Part shown: one piece after another, positions 52,854 to 60,947 of the stretch
Position numbering within the stretch: position 1 is the stretch's first letter
How the letters are laid out: the number at the start of each line of letters is the position of its first letter
Source: JBGAHD01 sp044226395
GTDB taxonomy: Bacteria; Pseudomonadota; Gammaproteobacteria; Xanthomonadales; Ahniellaceae
Length of the DNA stretch: 64,000 nucleotides
Direction: 5' to 3'
Assembly: GCA_044226395.1 (NCBI GenBank)
Contig: JBGAHD010000001.1
Coordinates: 1 to 64,000 of the forward strand
The notes under the pieces: model-generated
The model's input: the letters and a program-made list of their open reading frames with translations, nothing else
The model's database searches: none
What the model was told of the DNA's origin: nothing
Position numbers and translations under genes: made by a program

Positions 52854-54035
52854 CTACGGCGTGGCCAGCGCCAGAGCCACGCCTTGACCCACGCCCACGC
52901 ACAGGCTGATCAGCGCGCGTCGGCTCTCGCCATCGGCGATCTCGCGCGCGCAGCGCAAGGCCAGTCGCGCGCCGCTGGCGCCGAGTGGATGACCCAGGGC
53001 GATGGCGCCGCCGTGGCGATTGAGCACGTCGCTGTCGTCGGCCAAACCCAACTGACGCGCGACGGCCAGCACCTGCGCGGCGAAGGCTTCATTGACTTCG
53101 ATGCGATCGAAATCGCCCAGACGCAAGGCCAAGCGATCCAGCAAGCGCGCGATCGCGGGTACCGGTCCGATGCCCATCACGCGCGGCGCCACGCCGGCCG
53201 CGCTCATGCCGAGCACGCGCGCCATCGGACGCAGGTTATGTCGCGACACGGCCGCTTCGCCGGCGAGCAGCAGCACGCACGCGCCATCGTTGAGGCCGGA
53301 CGCATTGCCGGCGGTGATGCTGGTGCCTTCGCCAAGCAAGGGCGTGAGCCGCGCGAGTTGTTCACGTGTGCCTTGCGGGCGCGGTTGTTCGTCGGCGAGC
53401 AGTTCTGCGATCGGCGTGATTTCGGCGGCGAATCGACCGCTGAGGCGCGCGGCTTCGGCGCGTTGTTGCGAGCGGAACGCGTAATCGTCTTGTGCCTCGC
53501 GCGCGATGCCGTGTTCGGTGGCGAGGTGCTGCGCGGTCTGGGTCATCGAGTCGACGCCATGACGCGCGCGCATCTCGGGGTTGATCAGGCGCCAGCCGAG
53601 CGTGGTGTCTTCCAGGCGTTGTTCGCGATCGAAGCCTTCGCGGGCCTTCGCCATGACATACGGCGCGCGGGTCATGCTCTCGACGCCACCGGCGAGCACC
53701 AGTTCGGCCTCGCCACAGGCAATCGCCCGCGCGGCTTGGCCGATCGCTTCGAGTCCCGAAGCGCACAAGCGATTGACCGTGACGGCCGGCACCGCGATCG
53801 GCAGATCGGACAGCAGCGCGGCCATGCGCGCGACGTTGCGGTTGTCCTCGCCCGATTGATTGGCGCAGCCCAGGATTACTTCATCGATGGCCGCGTGCGT
53901 CGACGCGGGCAAGGTGGCGAGCAAGGCGCGCAGCACGTGCGCGGCCATGTCGTCGGGTCGAACGGCGGCGAGACCGCCGCGATATTTGCCAAAGGGCGTG
54001 CGCAGCCCCGCGCACAGATAGACCGGCGCGATCAC
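52854..54035 (-). CDS. acetyl-CoA C-acyltransferase (thiolase), 3-oxoadipyl-CoA thiolase-like
   Basis: A 393-residue thiolase, the normal family length. Catalytic residues are Cys91 (NRLCASGLEAI), the GHPLGASGAR histidine and the late Cys in SLCVGVGQG; NEAFAAQ is also present. It cleaves 3-oxoacyl-CoA with CoA to give acetyl-CoA. The start is GTG at 54035, whose bases overlap the TGA of the upstream IclR gene (GTGA), so the two are translationally coupled. The CatI/CatJ-like CoA transferase in the divergent operon and the PcaR-like regulator favour 3-oxoadipyl-CoA as substrate, but other 3-oxoacyl-CoAs are possible. Confidence 0.85.
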   Translation of the reverse strand: MIAPVYLCAGLRTPFGKYRGGLAAVRPDDMAAHVLRALLATLPASTHAAIDEVILGCANQSGEDNRNVARMAALLSDLPIAVPAVTVNRLCASGLEAIGQAARAIACGEAELVLAGGVESMTRAPYVMAKAREGFDREQRLEDTTLGWRLINPEMRARHGVDSMTQTAQHLATEHGIAREAQDDYAFRSQQRAEAARLSGRFAAEITPIAELLADEQPRPQGTREQLARLTPLLGEGTSITAGNASGLNDGACVLLLAGEAAVSRHNLRPMARVLGMSAAGVAPRVMGIGPVPAIARLLDRLALRLGDFDRIEVNEAFAAQVLAVARQLGLADDSDVLNRHGGAIALGHPLGASGARLALRCAREIADGESRRALISLCVGVGQGVALALATP

Positions 54036-54835
54036 GTGCCCACGGCTTGCAGATCGAGCACGGGCGTGCCGGCTTCGATCGCGGTGGCGGCGGCGCGCAA
54101 GCGCGGCAGCACGTGCTTGATCGCGTGCTCGCGCACTTGCGGGCGATAGGCGAGGCTCGCGTTCAAGGCGAGTGTCACGCGCCCTTCGCGATTGCGCACG
54201 GGCACGGCGATCGAGCACAGGCCGGGTTCGAGTTCCTGTTCGACGTAGGCATAACCTTGCGCGCGCGTGGCGTCGATGCGCTTGATCAGCTCATCGGCGC
54301 GCGTGACCGTGTGTGGCGTCAGCGCTTTCGGTTGCCATTGCTCGAGCCACGTATCGAGCGCGGCGCGCGGCAAGCCGGCCAAGAGCACGCGACCCATCGA
54401 GGCCGGCGCGGCGGGCAGGCGCGCGCCCACGCCGAGCGCGGTGCTCATCACGCGCCGCAGCGCGACGCGCACCATGTAGACGATGTCCTGGCCATCGAGC
54501 GCGGCCAGCGAGCACGACTCGCCGATCTCGCGCGCGAGTTCTTCCAGAATCGGCTGCGCAAAATCGTTGAGGTTCAGCGAGCCCATGTAGCCATAGCCCA
54601 GTTCCAGCACGCGCACGCGCAGCGAGAACTGATTGCCTTCCTGGCGCACATAGCCCAGGTGCGACATGGTCAGCAGCAAGCGTCGGCACGCCGCGCGCGA
54701 CAAGCGCGTGCGATGCGAGACCTCGGCCAGGGTCATGCGCGCGTGATCGCGATCAAAGCAGCGCAACACCATCAGGCCGCGCGACAGGGACTGCACGAAA
54801 TCGCGCGATTGCTCGAACGGGACCGCGGTGTTCAT
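54032..54835 (-). CDS. IclR-family transcriptional regulator, PcaR/PobR-like
   Basis: A 267-residue IclR regulator with the N-terminal winged helix (RDFVQSLSRGLMVLRCFD, MTLAEVSHRTRLSRAACRRLL) and C-terminal effector domain (SLAALDGQDIVYMVRVALRR, ASMGRVLLAGL). The DFVQSLSRGLxVxRCFD opening and the SLNLNDFAQPILEEL segment are typical of the PcaR/PcaU/PobR branch, which responds to aromatic-pathway intermediates. It is divergent from the catabolic operon at 55009 and has a matching operator array in the gap. The ATG at 54835 is used because the family homology starts there and GGAG lies upstream. Confidence 0.88.
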   Translation of the reverse strand: MNTAVPFEQSRDFVQSLSRGLMVLRCFDRDHARMTLAEVSHRTRLSRAACRRLLLTMSHLGYVRQEGNQFSLRVRVLELGYGYMGSLNLNDFAQPILEELAREIGESCSLAALDGQDIVYMVRVALRRVMSTALGVGARLPAAPASMGRVLLAGLPRAALDTWLEQWQPKALTPHTVTRADELIKRIDATRAQGYAYVEQELEPGLCSIAVPVRNREGRVTLALNASLAYRPQVREHAIKHVLPRLRAAATAIEAGTPVLDLQAVGT

Positions 54836-54932
54836 CGACAAGGAAACTCCGAAGGCGGGGCGGCGGCGTCGGGGACTGACGCGGCATCGCGATTGACGCG
54901 GAATGTAGTGGACCGTAGCATGATCCGCAATA

Positions 54933-54983
54933 CGCACAACGGTGCGATTAGCGCACATTCGACGAAGGTCGCACAACCGTGCG
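54933..54983. promoter_or_regulatory. operator array for the IclR-type regulator
   Basis: CGCAC (54933-54937), GTGCG (54942-54946) and CGCAC (54952-54956) form overlapping inverted and direct repeats, and a second CGCAC/GTGCG pair lies at 54970-54983. The core GTGCGATTAGCGCAC resembles the remembered PcaR site GTTCGATAATCGCAC at 12 of 15 positions. It lies between the divergent regulator and operon. Confidence 0.6.
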
Positions 54984-55008
54984 CGCGGCGCACACCAGGC
55001 GGTCGCTC

Positions 55009-56340
55009 ATGGTTTTCGAACGCGATAGCGTCGCGCACAGCTGGTGCGTGCAATCGGAGTGGAACGCGCCGACGGTGATTGGCGGGCAGGGCGCGTGGCT
55101 GGTGCTCGCCGATGGTTCGCGCGTGCTGGACCTGTCGAGCCTCGCGGAGTGCAGCAATCTCGGTCATCAACATCCGGCGCTGATCGCGGCCATCGCCGCG
55201 CAGGCCGAGCAGTTGTGCTTCGTCACCAATGCCTGGGGCGCGCGACCGCGCGCGGAACTGGCGGCGCGCTTGCTCGAACTCGCGGGCTTCGAAGGTGGGC
55301 GCGTGTTCTTCACGCTTGGTGGCGCCGATGCCAACGAGAACGCGATCAAGATCGCGCGTCTGGCCACGCGACGACCGCAAGGCAAGATCATCACGCGCGA
55401 GCGCTCGTATCACGGCGCCACGCACTTCGCGATGGCCTTGTCCGGCGATTCGCGCGGTGGCGATGAGCGCACGCGTCAGGCGCTGGGCATCGAGCAGGTA
55501 CCGGGGCCGACGACGTATCGCTGTCCCTTCGGCAGTCACGATGCCGTGCAATGCGGTCAACGCGCGGCCGAGGCCGTGGCGCGACGCATCGATGAGCTGT
55601 TGCCTTCGCATGTCGCGGCCGTGCTGGTTGAACCCGATGCCGGCACCAATGGCACGGTGCCGCCCGACAGCTACTGGCCGGCGCTGCGCGAAGCGACGCG
55701 GGCGCGCGGCGTGCCGCTGATCGCCGATGAAGTGATGAGTGGCTTCGGGCGCTGCGGCGAATGGTTCGCGTGGCAGCGGCATGGCGAGTGTCACGCGCCG
55801 GATATGTTCACGCTCGCTAAGGGGCTGACCGGCGCGGCCTTGCCGCTGGGCGCGGTGGTGATGTCGCGCGCCATCGCGCGCGCGATCGACGATCAGATGT
55901 TGCTGGCCGGGCTGACCTACTCGGGCCATCCCCTGTCGTGCGCCGCGGGCCTGGCCGCGATCGAGGCCTATCGCGAAGGCGATTTGATCGCGCGCTCGCG
56001 ACGCCTGGGCGGTCAATTGTTCGCGCGGCTGCGCAATCTCCAGCACCGGCACGCGGTGATCGGCGACGTGCGCGGCGGCCATGGTTTGTTCGCCGTGGTG
56101 GAACTGGTGCGCGATTGCGAGACCCGCGCGCCGCTGGCGCCGTGGCCGCAAGTCGATCCGCGGCTGCGCGAGTTGTTGCGCAAGGCCATGGCGCGCGGCG
56201 TTTCGCTGGCCGTGCGTGGAAACTTGATCTTGATCGCGCCGCCATTGGTGATCGAGGAGGCCGAGCTGTTCGGCGCCCTCGATCTGCTCGATCGCTTGCT
56301 CACCGAATTGTTCACGCTGGCGCCCCTGGGGGCTTCATGA
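55009..56340 (+). CDS. class III PLP-dependent aminotransferase
   Basis: A 443-residue fold-type I, class III transaminase. LGGADANENAIKIAR, SYHGATHFAMAL, LIADEVMSGFGR and the PLP lysine in MFTLAKGLTGAALPLG are visible. Members move amino groups from omega-, beta- or other amines to pyruvate or 2-oxoglutarate. It is the first gene of a tightly packed operon with an aldehyde dehydrogenase (4-base overlap) and CoA-transferase subunits, so its product probably becomes an aldehyde or oxoacid that the next enzymes process. ATG 55009 is preferred to GTG 54979, which lies inside the operator array. Confidence 0.85.
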   Translation: MVFERDSVAHSWCVQSEWNAPTVIGGQGAWLVLADGSRVLDLSSLAECSNLGHQHPALIAAIAAQAEQLCFVTNAWGARPRAELAARLLELAGFEGGRVFFTLGGADANENAIKIARLATRRPQGKIITRERSYHGATHFAMALSGDSRGGDERTRQALGIEQVPGPTTYRCPFGSHDAVQCGQRAAEAVARRIDELLPSHVAAVLVEPDAGTNGTVPPDSYWPALREATRARGVPLIADEVMSGFGRCGEWFAWQRHGECHAPDMFTLAKGLTGAALPLGAVVMSRAIARAIDDQMLLAGLTYSGHPLSCAAGLAAIEAYREGDLIARSRRLGGQLFARLRNLQHRHAVIGDVRGGHGLFAVVELVRDCETRAPLAPWPQVDPRLRELLRKAMARGVSLAVRGNLILIAPPLVIEEAELFGALDLLDRLLTELFTLAPLGAS

Positions 56341-57905
56341 GTTTTCGTCTGACTTACGCGACGATGTTCGATCCGCCCGAGCATTTGCACGAGCGCTTCG
56401 AACAGACTTTGCGCGCGCTCGACGGCATGATCGGTCGACGCGCGGGCATGTTCATCGATGGCGTCGATGTCGCGGGCGAGGCGAGCGCTGTCGCGCGCAG
56501 CCCCATCGACATGCGCCTCGTCACTGGCGAGTTCGCGCTGGCGCGGGTCGAGGATGTCGACATCGCCATGGCCGCCGCGCGGCGCGCGTATCGCGATTGG
56601 CGCGAGACCAGTATCGCTGAGCGTTGCGCGCATCTGCGGCGGATCGCCGACGTGATGGAGGCGCGCGTGTATCAGATCGCCGCCGCGCTGTGCGTCGAAG
56701 TCGGCAAGAACCGTATGGAGTCCTTGGGCGAGGCGCAGGAGACCATCGACTTCTTCCGCCAGTACGCCGATGACTTCGAGCGGCACGTGGGCTTCGATCA
56801 TCCCTTGCCCGATGATCCGGTGACGGGATGGACGTCGCGCAATCGCTCGATCCTGCGCCCGTATGGCGTGTGGACCGTGATCGCGCCGTTCAATTTTCCG
56901 CTGGCCTTGATGGGTGGGCCCGTGGCCGCGGCACTCGTCACGGGCAATACGGTCGTGGCCAAGGGCGCGAGCGATACGCCCTGGGCTGGCCGCTTGCTCG
57001 CCGATTGCATTCGCGACGCGGGCTTGCCGCCGGGTGTGTTTAATTATCTGTCGGGATCGGGGCGCGAGATCGGCGAGGCCTTGGTCAATCACGCCGACAC
57101 CTCGGGCGTGACCTTCACCGGGTCGGTTGCCGTTGGACGCGGCATTCTCGCGCGGATGCACGGTGGTCGTTATCCACGACCGTGCATCGCGGAAATGGGC
57201 GGCAAGAACCCTTGCATCGTTACCGAGCGCGCCGATCTTGATCGCGCCGTGCCCGGCATCGTGCGTTCGGCGTATGGCATGAGTGGGCAGAAGTGTTCGG
57301 CGTTGTCGCGGCTCTACGTCGATTCGCGCGTAGCCGATGAACTGATCGATCGGCTGCGCGCCGCGATCGCCGACATTCGCATCGGTGACCCGCGCGAGCG
57401 CGCGAACTGGATGGGCACGGTGATCCACGCGCGCGCCGCCGCCGCTTACGAACAACATCTCGAAGGTCTGCGGGCGCGCGGCGCGCGACTGCACGCGCCG
57501 GGCGGCTTGCTGCGTCAGGGCGAACTGCGCCACGGCCACTACGCCTTGCCCGCGCTCGTCGAGGCTTCCGCCGACGATCCGTGCTGGCGCGAGGAACTGT
57601 TCCTACCGATTCTGACCGTGATGCGCGTGCGCGATCGCGACGAGGCCATGCGCTTGGCCAACGACACCGACATGGGCCTGACCGCGGGTTTTTATGGCGG
57701 CGCGGATGAAGTGGCGTGGTTTCATCGCGAGATCGAAGCCGGCGTGACCTACGCCAATCGTCCGCAAGGCGCGACCACGGGCGCGTGGCCGGGTTATCAA
57801 CCGTTCGGTGGCTGGAAAGGTTCGTCATCGACGGGCAAGGCCATCGCCTCGTTCTATTACTTGACGCAATACCTGCGCGAGCAATCGCGCACGGTGGTGG
57901 AGTAG
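56337..57905 (+). CDS. aldehyde dehydrogenase family protein (P5C dehydrogenase-like)
   Basis: A 522-residue NAD(P)-dependent aldehyde dehydrogenase. The cofactor region has APFNFPLALMGGPVAAAL, GNTVV and FTGSVAVGRG; the general base is in EMGGKNPC and the nucleophile is the Cys of GMSGQKCSALSR. The GQKCSA context and length resemble 1-pyrroline-5-carboxylate dehydrogenases more than betaine aldehyde types. The ATG overlaps the previous stop (ATGA), so it is translated with the aminotransferase and likely oxidises an aldehyde derived from it. Confidence 0.87.
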   Translation: MSFRLTYATMFDPPEHLHERFEQTLRALDGMIGRRAGMFIDGVDVAGEASAVARSPIDMRLVTGEFALARVEDVDIAMAAARRAYRDWRETSIAERCAHLRRIADVMEARVYQIAAALCVEVGKNRMESLGEAQETIDFFRQYADDFERHVGFDHPLPDDPVTGWTSRNRSILRPYGVWTVIAPFNFPLALMGGPVAAALVTGNTVVAKGASDTPWAGRLLADCIRDAGLPPGVFNYLSGSGREIGEALVNHADTSGVTFTGSVAVGRGILARMHGGRYPRPCIAEMGGKNPCIVTERADLDRAVPGIVRSAYGMSGQKCSALSRLYVDSRVADELIDRLRAAIADIRIGDPRERANWMGTVIHARAAAAYEQHLEGLRARGARLHAPGGLLRQGELRHGHYALPALVEASADDPCWREELFLPILTVMRVRDRDEAMRLANDTDMGLTAGFYGGADEVAWFHREIEAGVTYANRPQGATTGAWPGYQPFGGWKGSSSTGKAIASFYYLTQYLREQSRTVVE

Positions 57906-57909
57906 GGCG

Positions 57910-58758
57910 ATGGAGTGGCTCAGCTTGCGGGAGGCCGTGTCGCGATTCGTGCGCGATGGCGATTGCGTCGCGCTGGAAGGGTTCACGCATTTGATTCCGT
58001 TCGCGGCGGGGCACGAGATCATGCGCGCGCGTCGGCGCGAGTTGCACTTGGTGCGCATGACCCCGGATCTGATCTACGACCAGATGATTGGCGCCGGCTG
58101 CGCGCGCAAGCTCACGTTTTCGTGGGGCGGCAATCCGGGCGTGGGTTCGCTGCATCGGCTGCGCGATGCCGTTGAGAATGCTTGGCCGCGCGCGCTCGAG
58201 ATCGACGAGCACAGTCACGCCGGCATGGCCGCGGCATTCACCGCCGGCGCGTCGCGCTTGCCCTTCGCGATGTTGCGTGGCTATCGCGATACGGACCTGC
58301 GCGCGCGCAATCCGCGCATCGGCGAGGTGCGTTGCCCATTCACGGGAGAGACGCTGGCCGCTGTGCCCGCGATCAATCCCGACGTGACGTTTCTGCACGC
58401 GCAGCGCGCGGATCGACGCGGCAATGTCGCGCTGTCGGGCATCATCGGCGCGCAGCGCGAGGCCGCATTGGCGGCGAAGCACTTGGTCGTGACGGTGGAA
58501 GACATCGTTGATGAACTGCCGCCGGCCTTGAACGGCATCGTGCTGCCGCATTGGTTGGTGAGCGCGGTGGTGCGCTGTCCCGGGGGCGCTTATCCGTCGT
58601 ATGCACTGGGCCACTATCCGCGTGATAACGCGTTCTATCAGGCCTGGGACGAGATCGCGCGCGATCGCGCGCGCTTCGCGCAATGGATCGATCGCTACGT
58701 GCACGGCGTCACCACGCACGCCGGTTTTCTGCGCGCCTTGCACGCGGAGGCGGCATGA
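57910..58758 (+). CDS. CoA transferase subunit A (3-oxoadipate/3-oxoacid type)
   Basis: A 282-residue alpha subunit of a family I CoA transferase: SLREAVSRFVRDGDCVALEG, the Gly-rich SWGGNPGVGSLHRL, and HAQRADRRGNVALSGIIG are typical of CatI/PcaI-like subunits. The catalytic Glu is on the partner subunit. It moves CoA from succinyl-CoA or acetyl-CoA to an organic acid. It starts four bases after the dehydrogenase stop and overlaps subunit B, so both are made together. Confidence 0.87.
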   Translation: MEWLSLREAVSRFVRDGDCVALEGFTHLIPFAAGHEIMRARRRELHLVRMTPDLIYDQMIGAGCARKLTFSWGGNPGVGSLHRLRDAVENAWPRALEIDEHSHAGMAAAFTAGASRLPFAMLRGYRDTDLRARNPRIGEVRCPFTGETLAAVPAINPDVTFLHAQRADRRGNVALSGIIGAQREAALAAKHLVVTVEDIVDELPPALNGIVLPHWLVSAVVRCPGGAYPSYALGHYPRDNAFYQAWDEIARDRARFAQWIDRYVHGVTTHAGFLRALHAEAA

Positions 58759-59558
58759 GCGCCTTCACTCGCGATGAAATGATGACCGTCGCCGCCGCGC
58801 GGCTGCTCGGCAATGGCGACGTGTGCTTCGTCGGCATCGGCCTGCCCAGCGCCGCGTGCAATCTGGCGCGGCTCACGCATGCGCCGGAACTGGTGTTGAT
58901 CTACGAGTCGGGCACGCTCGGCACGCGACCGCGCGTCTTGCCGCTGTCGATCGGCGACGGCGAACTAGCCGAGACCGCGGCCTGCGTCGTGCCCTTGCCG
59001 GAGATTTTCAGTTTCTATCTGCAGGGTGGTCGCGTTGATGTGGGTTTTCTGGGCGCGGCGCAGATCGATCGTCACGGCAACCTCAACAGCACCGTGATCG
59101 GCGACTACGAGCAACCGCGCACGCGGTTGCCCGGCGCCGGTGGCGCGCCCGAGATCGCGCTGCACGCGCGCCGGACCTTCGTGATGATCAAGGCCACGCC
59201 GCGTGCTTGCGTGGCGCAGTTGGATTTTCGAACGTCGGCGGGGTTTCTTGAGGGCCATGGCGCGCGCGCGCGTGCCGGCGCGCCGGGCGCGGGGCCGCAG
59301 GCCGTGATCACCGATGTCGGGGTGTTGAAGCCGGCCACGGGTACTGAGGAATTGGAGTTGGTCGCGCTCGCGCCTGGCGTCGAGGTCGATGAAGCGCGCG
59401 CCGCCTTTGGCTGGCCGCTGCGCGTGGCCGAGCGCGTGACTTCGCTGGCGCCGCCTGAAGACGAGGAGCTGCGTGTGCTGCGCGCGCTGCAAGCCGCGAC
59501 GCAGGCCGCGCATGCCGCCCCGGTGCGTCTGCCCGCCGCCGCCTATCGCGACGACTGA
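58755..59558 (+). CDS. CoA transferase subunit B (CatJ-like)
   Basis: A 267-residue beta subunit: GIGLPSAACNLARLTHAPEL, VLIYESGTLGTRP with the catalytic Glu, LPLSIGDGELAETA, and QGGRVDVGFLGAAQIDRHGN closely match CatJ, the 3-oxoadipate CoA-transferase beta subunit. This supports activation of a 3-oxoacid that the thiolase at 52854 could then cleave. The ATG overlaps the subunit A stop by four bases. Confidence 0.9.
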   Translation: MSAFTRDEMMTVAAARLLGNGDVCFVGIGLPSAACNLARLTHAPELVLIYESGTLGTRPRVLPLSIGDGELAETAACVVPLPEIFSFYLQGGRVDVGFLGAAQIDRHGNLNSTVIGDYEQPRTRLPGAGGAPEIALHARRTFVMIKATPRACVAQLDFRTSAGFLEGHGARARAGAPGAGPQAVITDVGVLKPATGTEELELVALAPGVEVDEARAAFGWPLRVAERVTSLAPPEDEELRVLRALQAATQAAHAAPVRLPAAAYRDD

Positions 59559-59621
59559 GCGCGCGGGTCACCGCGTCGGCGCGAAATCCGCTACAACCCT
59601 TCTTTCGTTCGAGGACGTTCC

Positions 59622-60947
59622 GTGAGCCATCCGCCCCTTCCCACCGCGCTCCCCGGACCGCGCGCGCAAGCCCTGATCGCGCGCGATGCCGCCGTGATTT
59701 CGCCGTCGTATCCGCGCGAATATCCCTTCGTGATGGCGCGCGGTCGCGGGCACGAAGTCTGGGATGTCGACGGCAATCGCTTCATCGATTTCGCCGCGGG
59801 CATCGCCGTGTGTTCGACCGGTCATTGCCATCCCGAAGTGGTGAGCGCGATCAAGAACGCCGCCGATCAGTTCCTGCACATTTCCAGCGACTACTGGCAT
59901 GAGCAAATGATTGGGCTTGGCGAGCGGCTGGCGCGACTCGCGCCGTTCGGCGAACCGGCGATGAGTTTTCTGTGTCAGTCGGGCACCGAGGCGGTGGAAG
60001 GCGCGCTCAAGCTGGCGCGCTACGTCACCGGGCGGCCGCGATTCGTTGGATTCTTGGGTGGCTTTCATGGTCGCACCATGGGCTCGTTGTCGTTCACTTC
60101 GTCGAAGTACACGCAGCAGAAAGGCTTCGCGCCGACCATGCCGGGCGTGACGCATGTGCCGTATCCCAATCCGTATCGGCCTTTGTTCGCCGGTGACGAT
60201 CAGGGTCGCGCGGTGCTCGATTACTTGGCGATGCTGTTCGAACGCAATGTGCCGGCTTCTGAAGTGGCGGCAATCCTGATCGAGCCGATCCAAGGCGAGG
60301 GCGGCTACATCGTGCCGCCAGCGGGTTTTCTCGCGGGCTTGCGCGCGCTGTGCGATCGCCATGGGATTTTGCTGATCTTCGACGAAGTGCAGTCGGGCGT
60401 GGGCCGCACGGGCAAGATGTTCGCGGGCGAGCACTGGGGCGTGGCGCCGGACATCATGACCCTGGCCAAGGGCCTGGGCTCGGGCTTGCCGATCGGTGCG
60501 GTCGTAGCGCGACGGCGCATCATGTCGCAGTGGCAGCGCGGCGCGCACGGCAATACGTATGGTGGCAATCCGATCGCGTGCGCGGCGGCGTGCGCCACGC
60601 TCGATGTGGTCGAGCGCGAACTGATGGCCAAGGCCGCGCGTGTCGGGGAGTACTTCATGGCGCGCCTGCACGAATTGGCGCGCGAATGGCCCTGCATCGG
60701 CGAGGTGCGCGGTCGCGGCTTGATGATCGGCATGGAATTGATCGAGACCGATGGCGCGCGCACGCCGGCGCGCGCCTTGTGCGATGCGCTGATCGATGCC
60801 GCGTATCGACGCGGCTTGCTGCTGCTGTCGTGCGGCACCAGCACGGTGCGCTTCATGCCGCCCTTGACCATCGACACCGACACCGTCGACGAGGCCATGG
60901 GCATGCTGCGCGCGGCGCTGTCCGATGCGCGGAGTCGCGTGGCATGA
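59622..60947 (+). CDS. class III aminotransferase, GABA transaminase-like
   Basis: A 441-residue class III transaminase closer to 4-aminobutyrate/acetylornithine aminotransferases than the one at 55009: FIDFAAGIAVCSTGHCHPEV, FLGGFHGRTMGSLSFT, ILIEPIQGEGGYIVPP, LIFDEVQSGVGRTG and the PLP lysine in TLAKGLGSGLPIG. It would convert omega-amino acids to semialdehydes. The start is GTG at 59622 behind GAGG; it lies 63 bases after subunit B, in the same direction. Having two transaminases in one operon suggests two amino substrates or steps. Confidence 0.87.
   Translation: MSHPPLPTALPGPRAQALIARDAAVISPSYPREYPFVMARGRGHEVWDVDGNRFIDFAAGIAVCSTGHCHPEVVSAIKNAADQFLHISSDYWHEQMIGLGERLARLAPFGEPAMSFLCQSGTEAVEGALKLARYVTGRPRFVGFLGGFHGRTMGSLSFTSSKYTQQKGFAPTMPGVTHVPYPNPYRPLFAGDDQGRAVLDYLAMLFERNVPASEVAAILIEPIQGEGGYIVPPAGFLAGLRALCDRHGILLIFDEVQSGVGRTGKMFAGEHWGVAPDIMTLAKGLGSGLPIGAVVARRRIMSQWQRGAHGNTYGGNPIACAAACATLDVVERELMAKAARVGEYFMARLHELAREWPCIGEVRGRGLMIGMELIETDGARTPARALCDALIDAAYRRGLLLLSCGTSTVRFMPPLTIDTDTVDEAMGMLRAALSDARSRVA

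Noticed and set aside
57910..59558. Assigning the CoA transferase as succinyl-CoA:acetoacetate transferase of the 3-hydroxybutyrate pathway
   Set aside because: Both subunits look more like CatI/CatJ, and they lie 35 kb from bdhA in a differently regulated operon.
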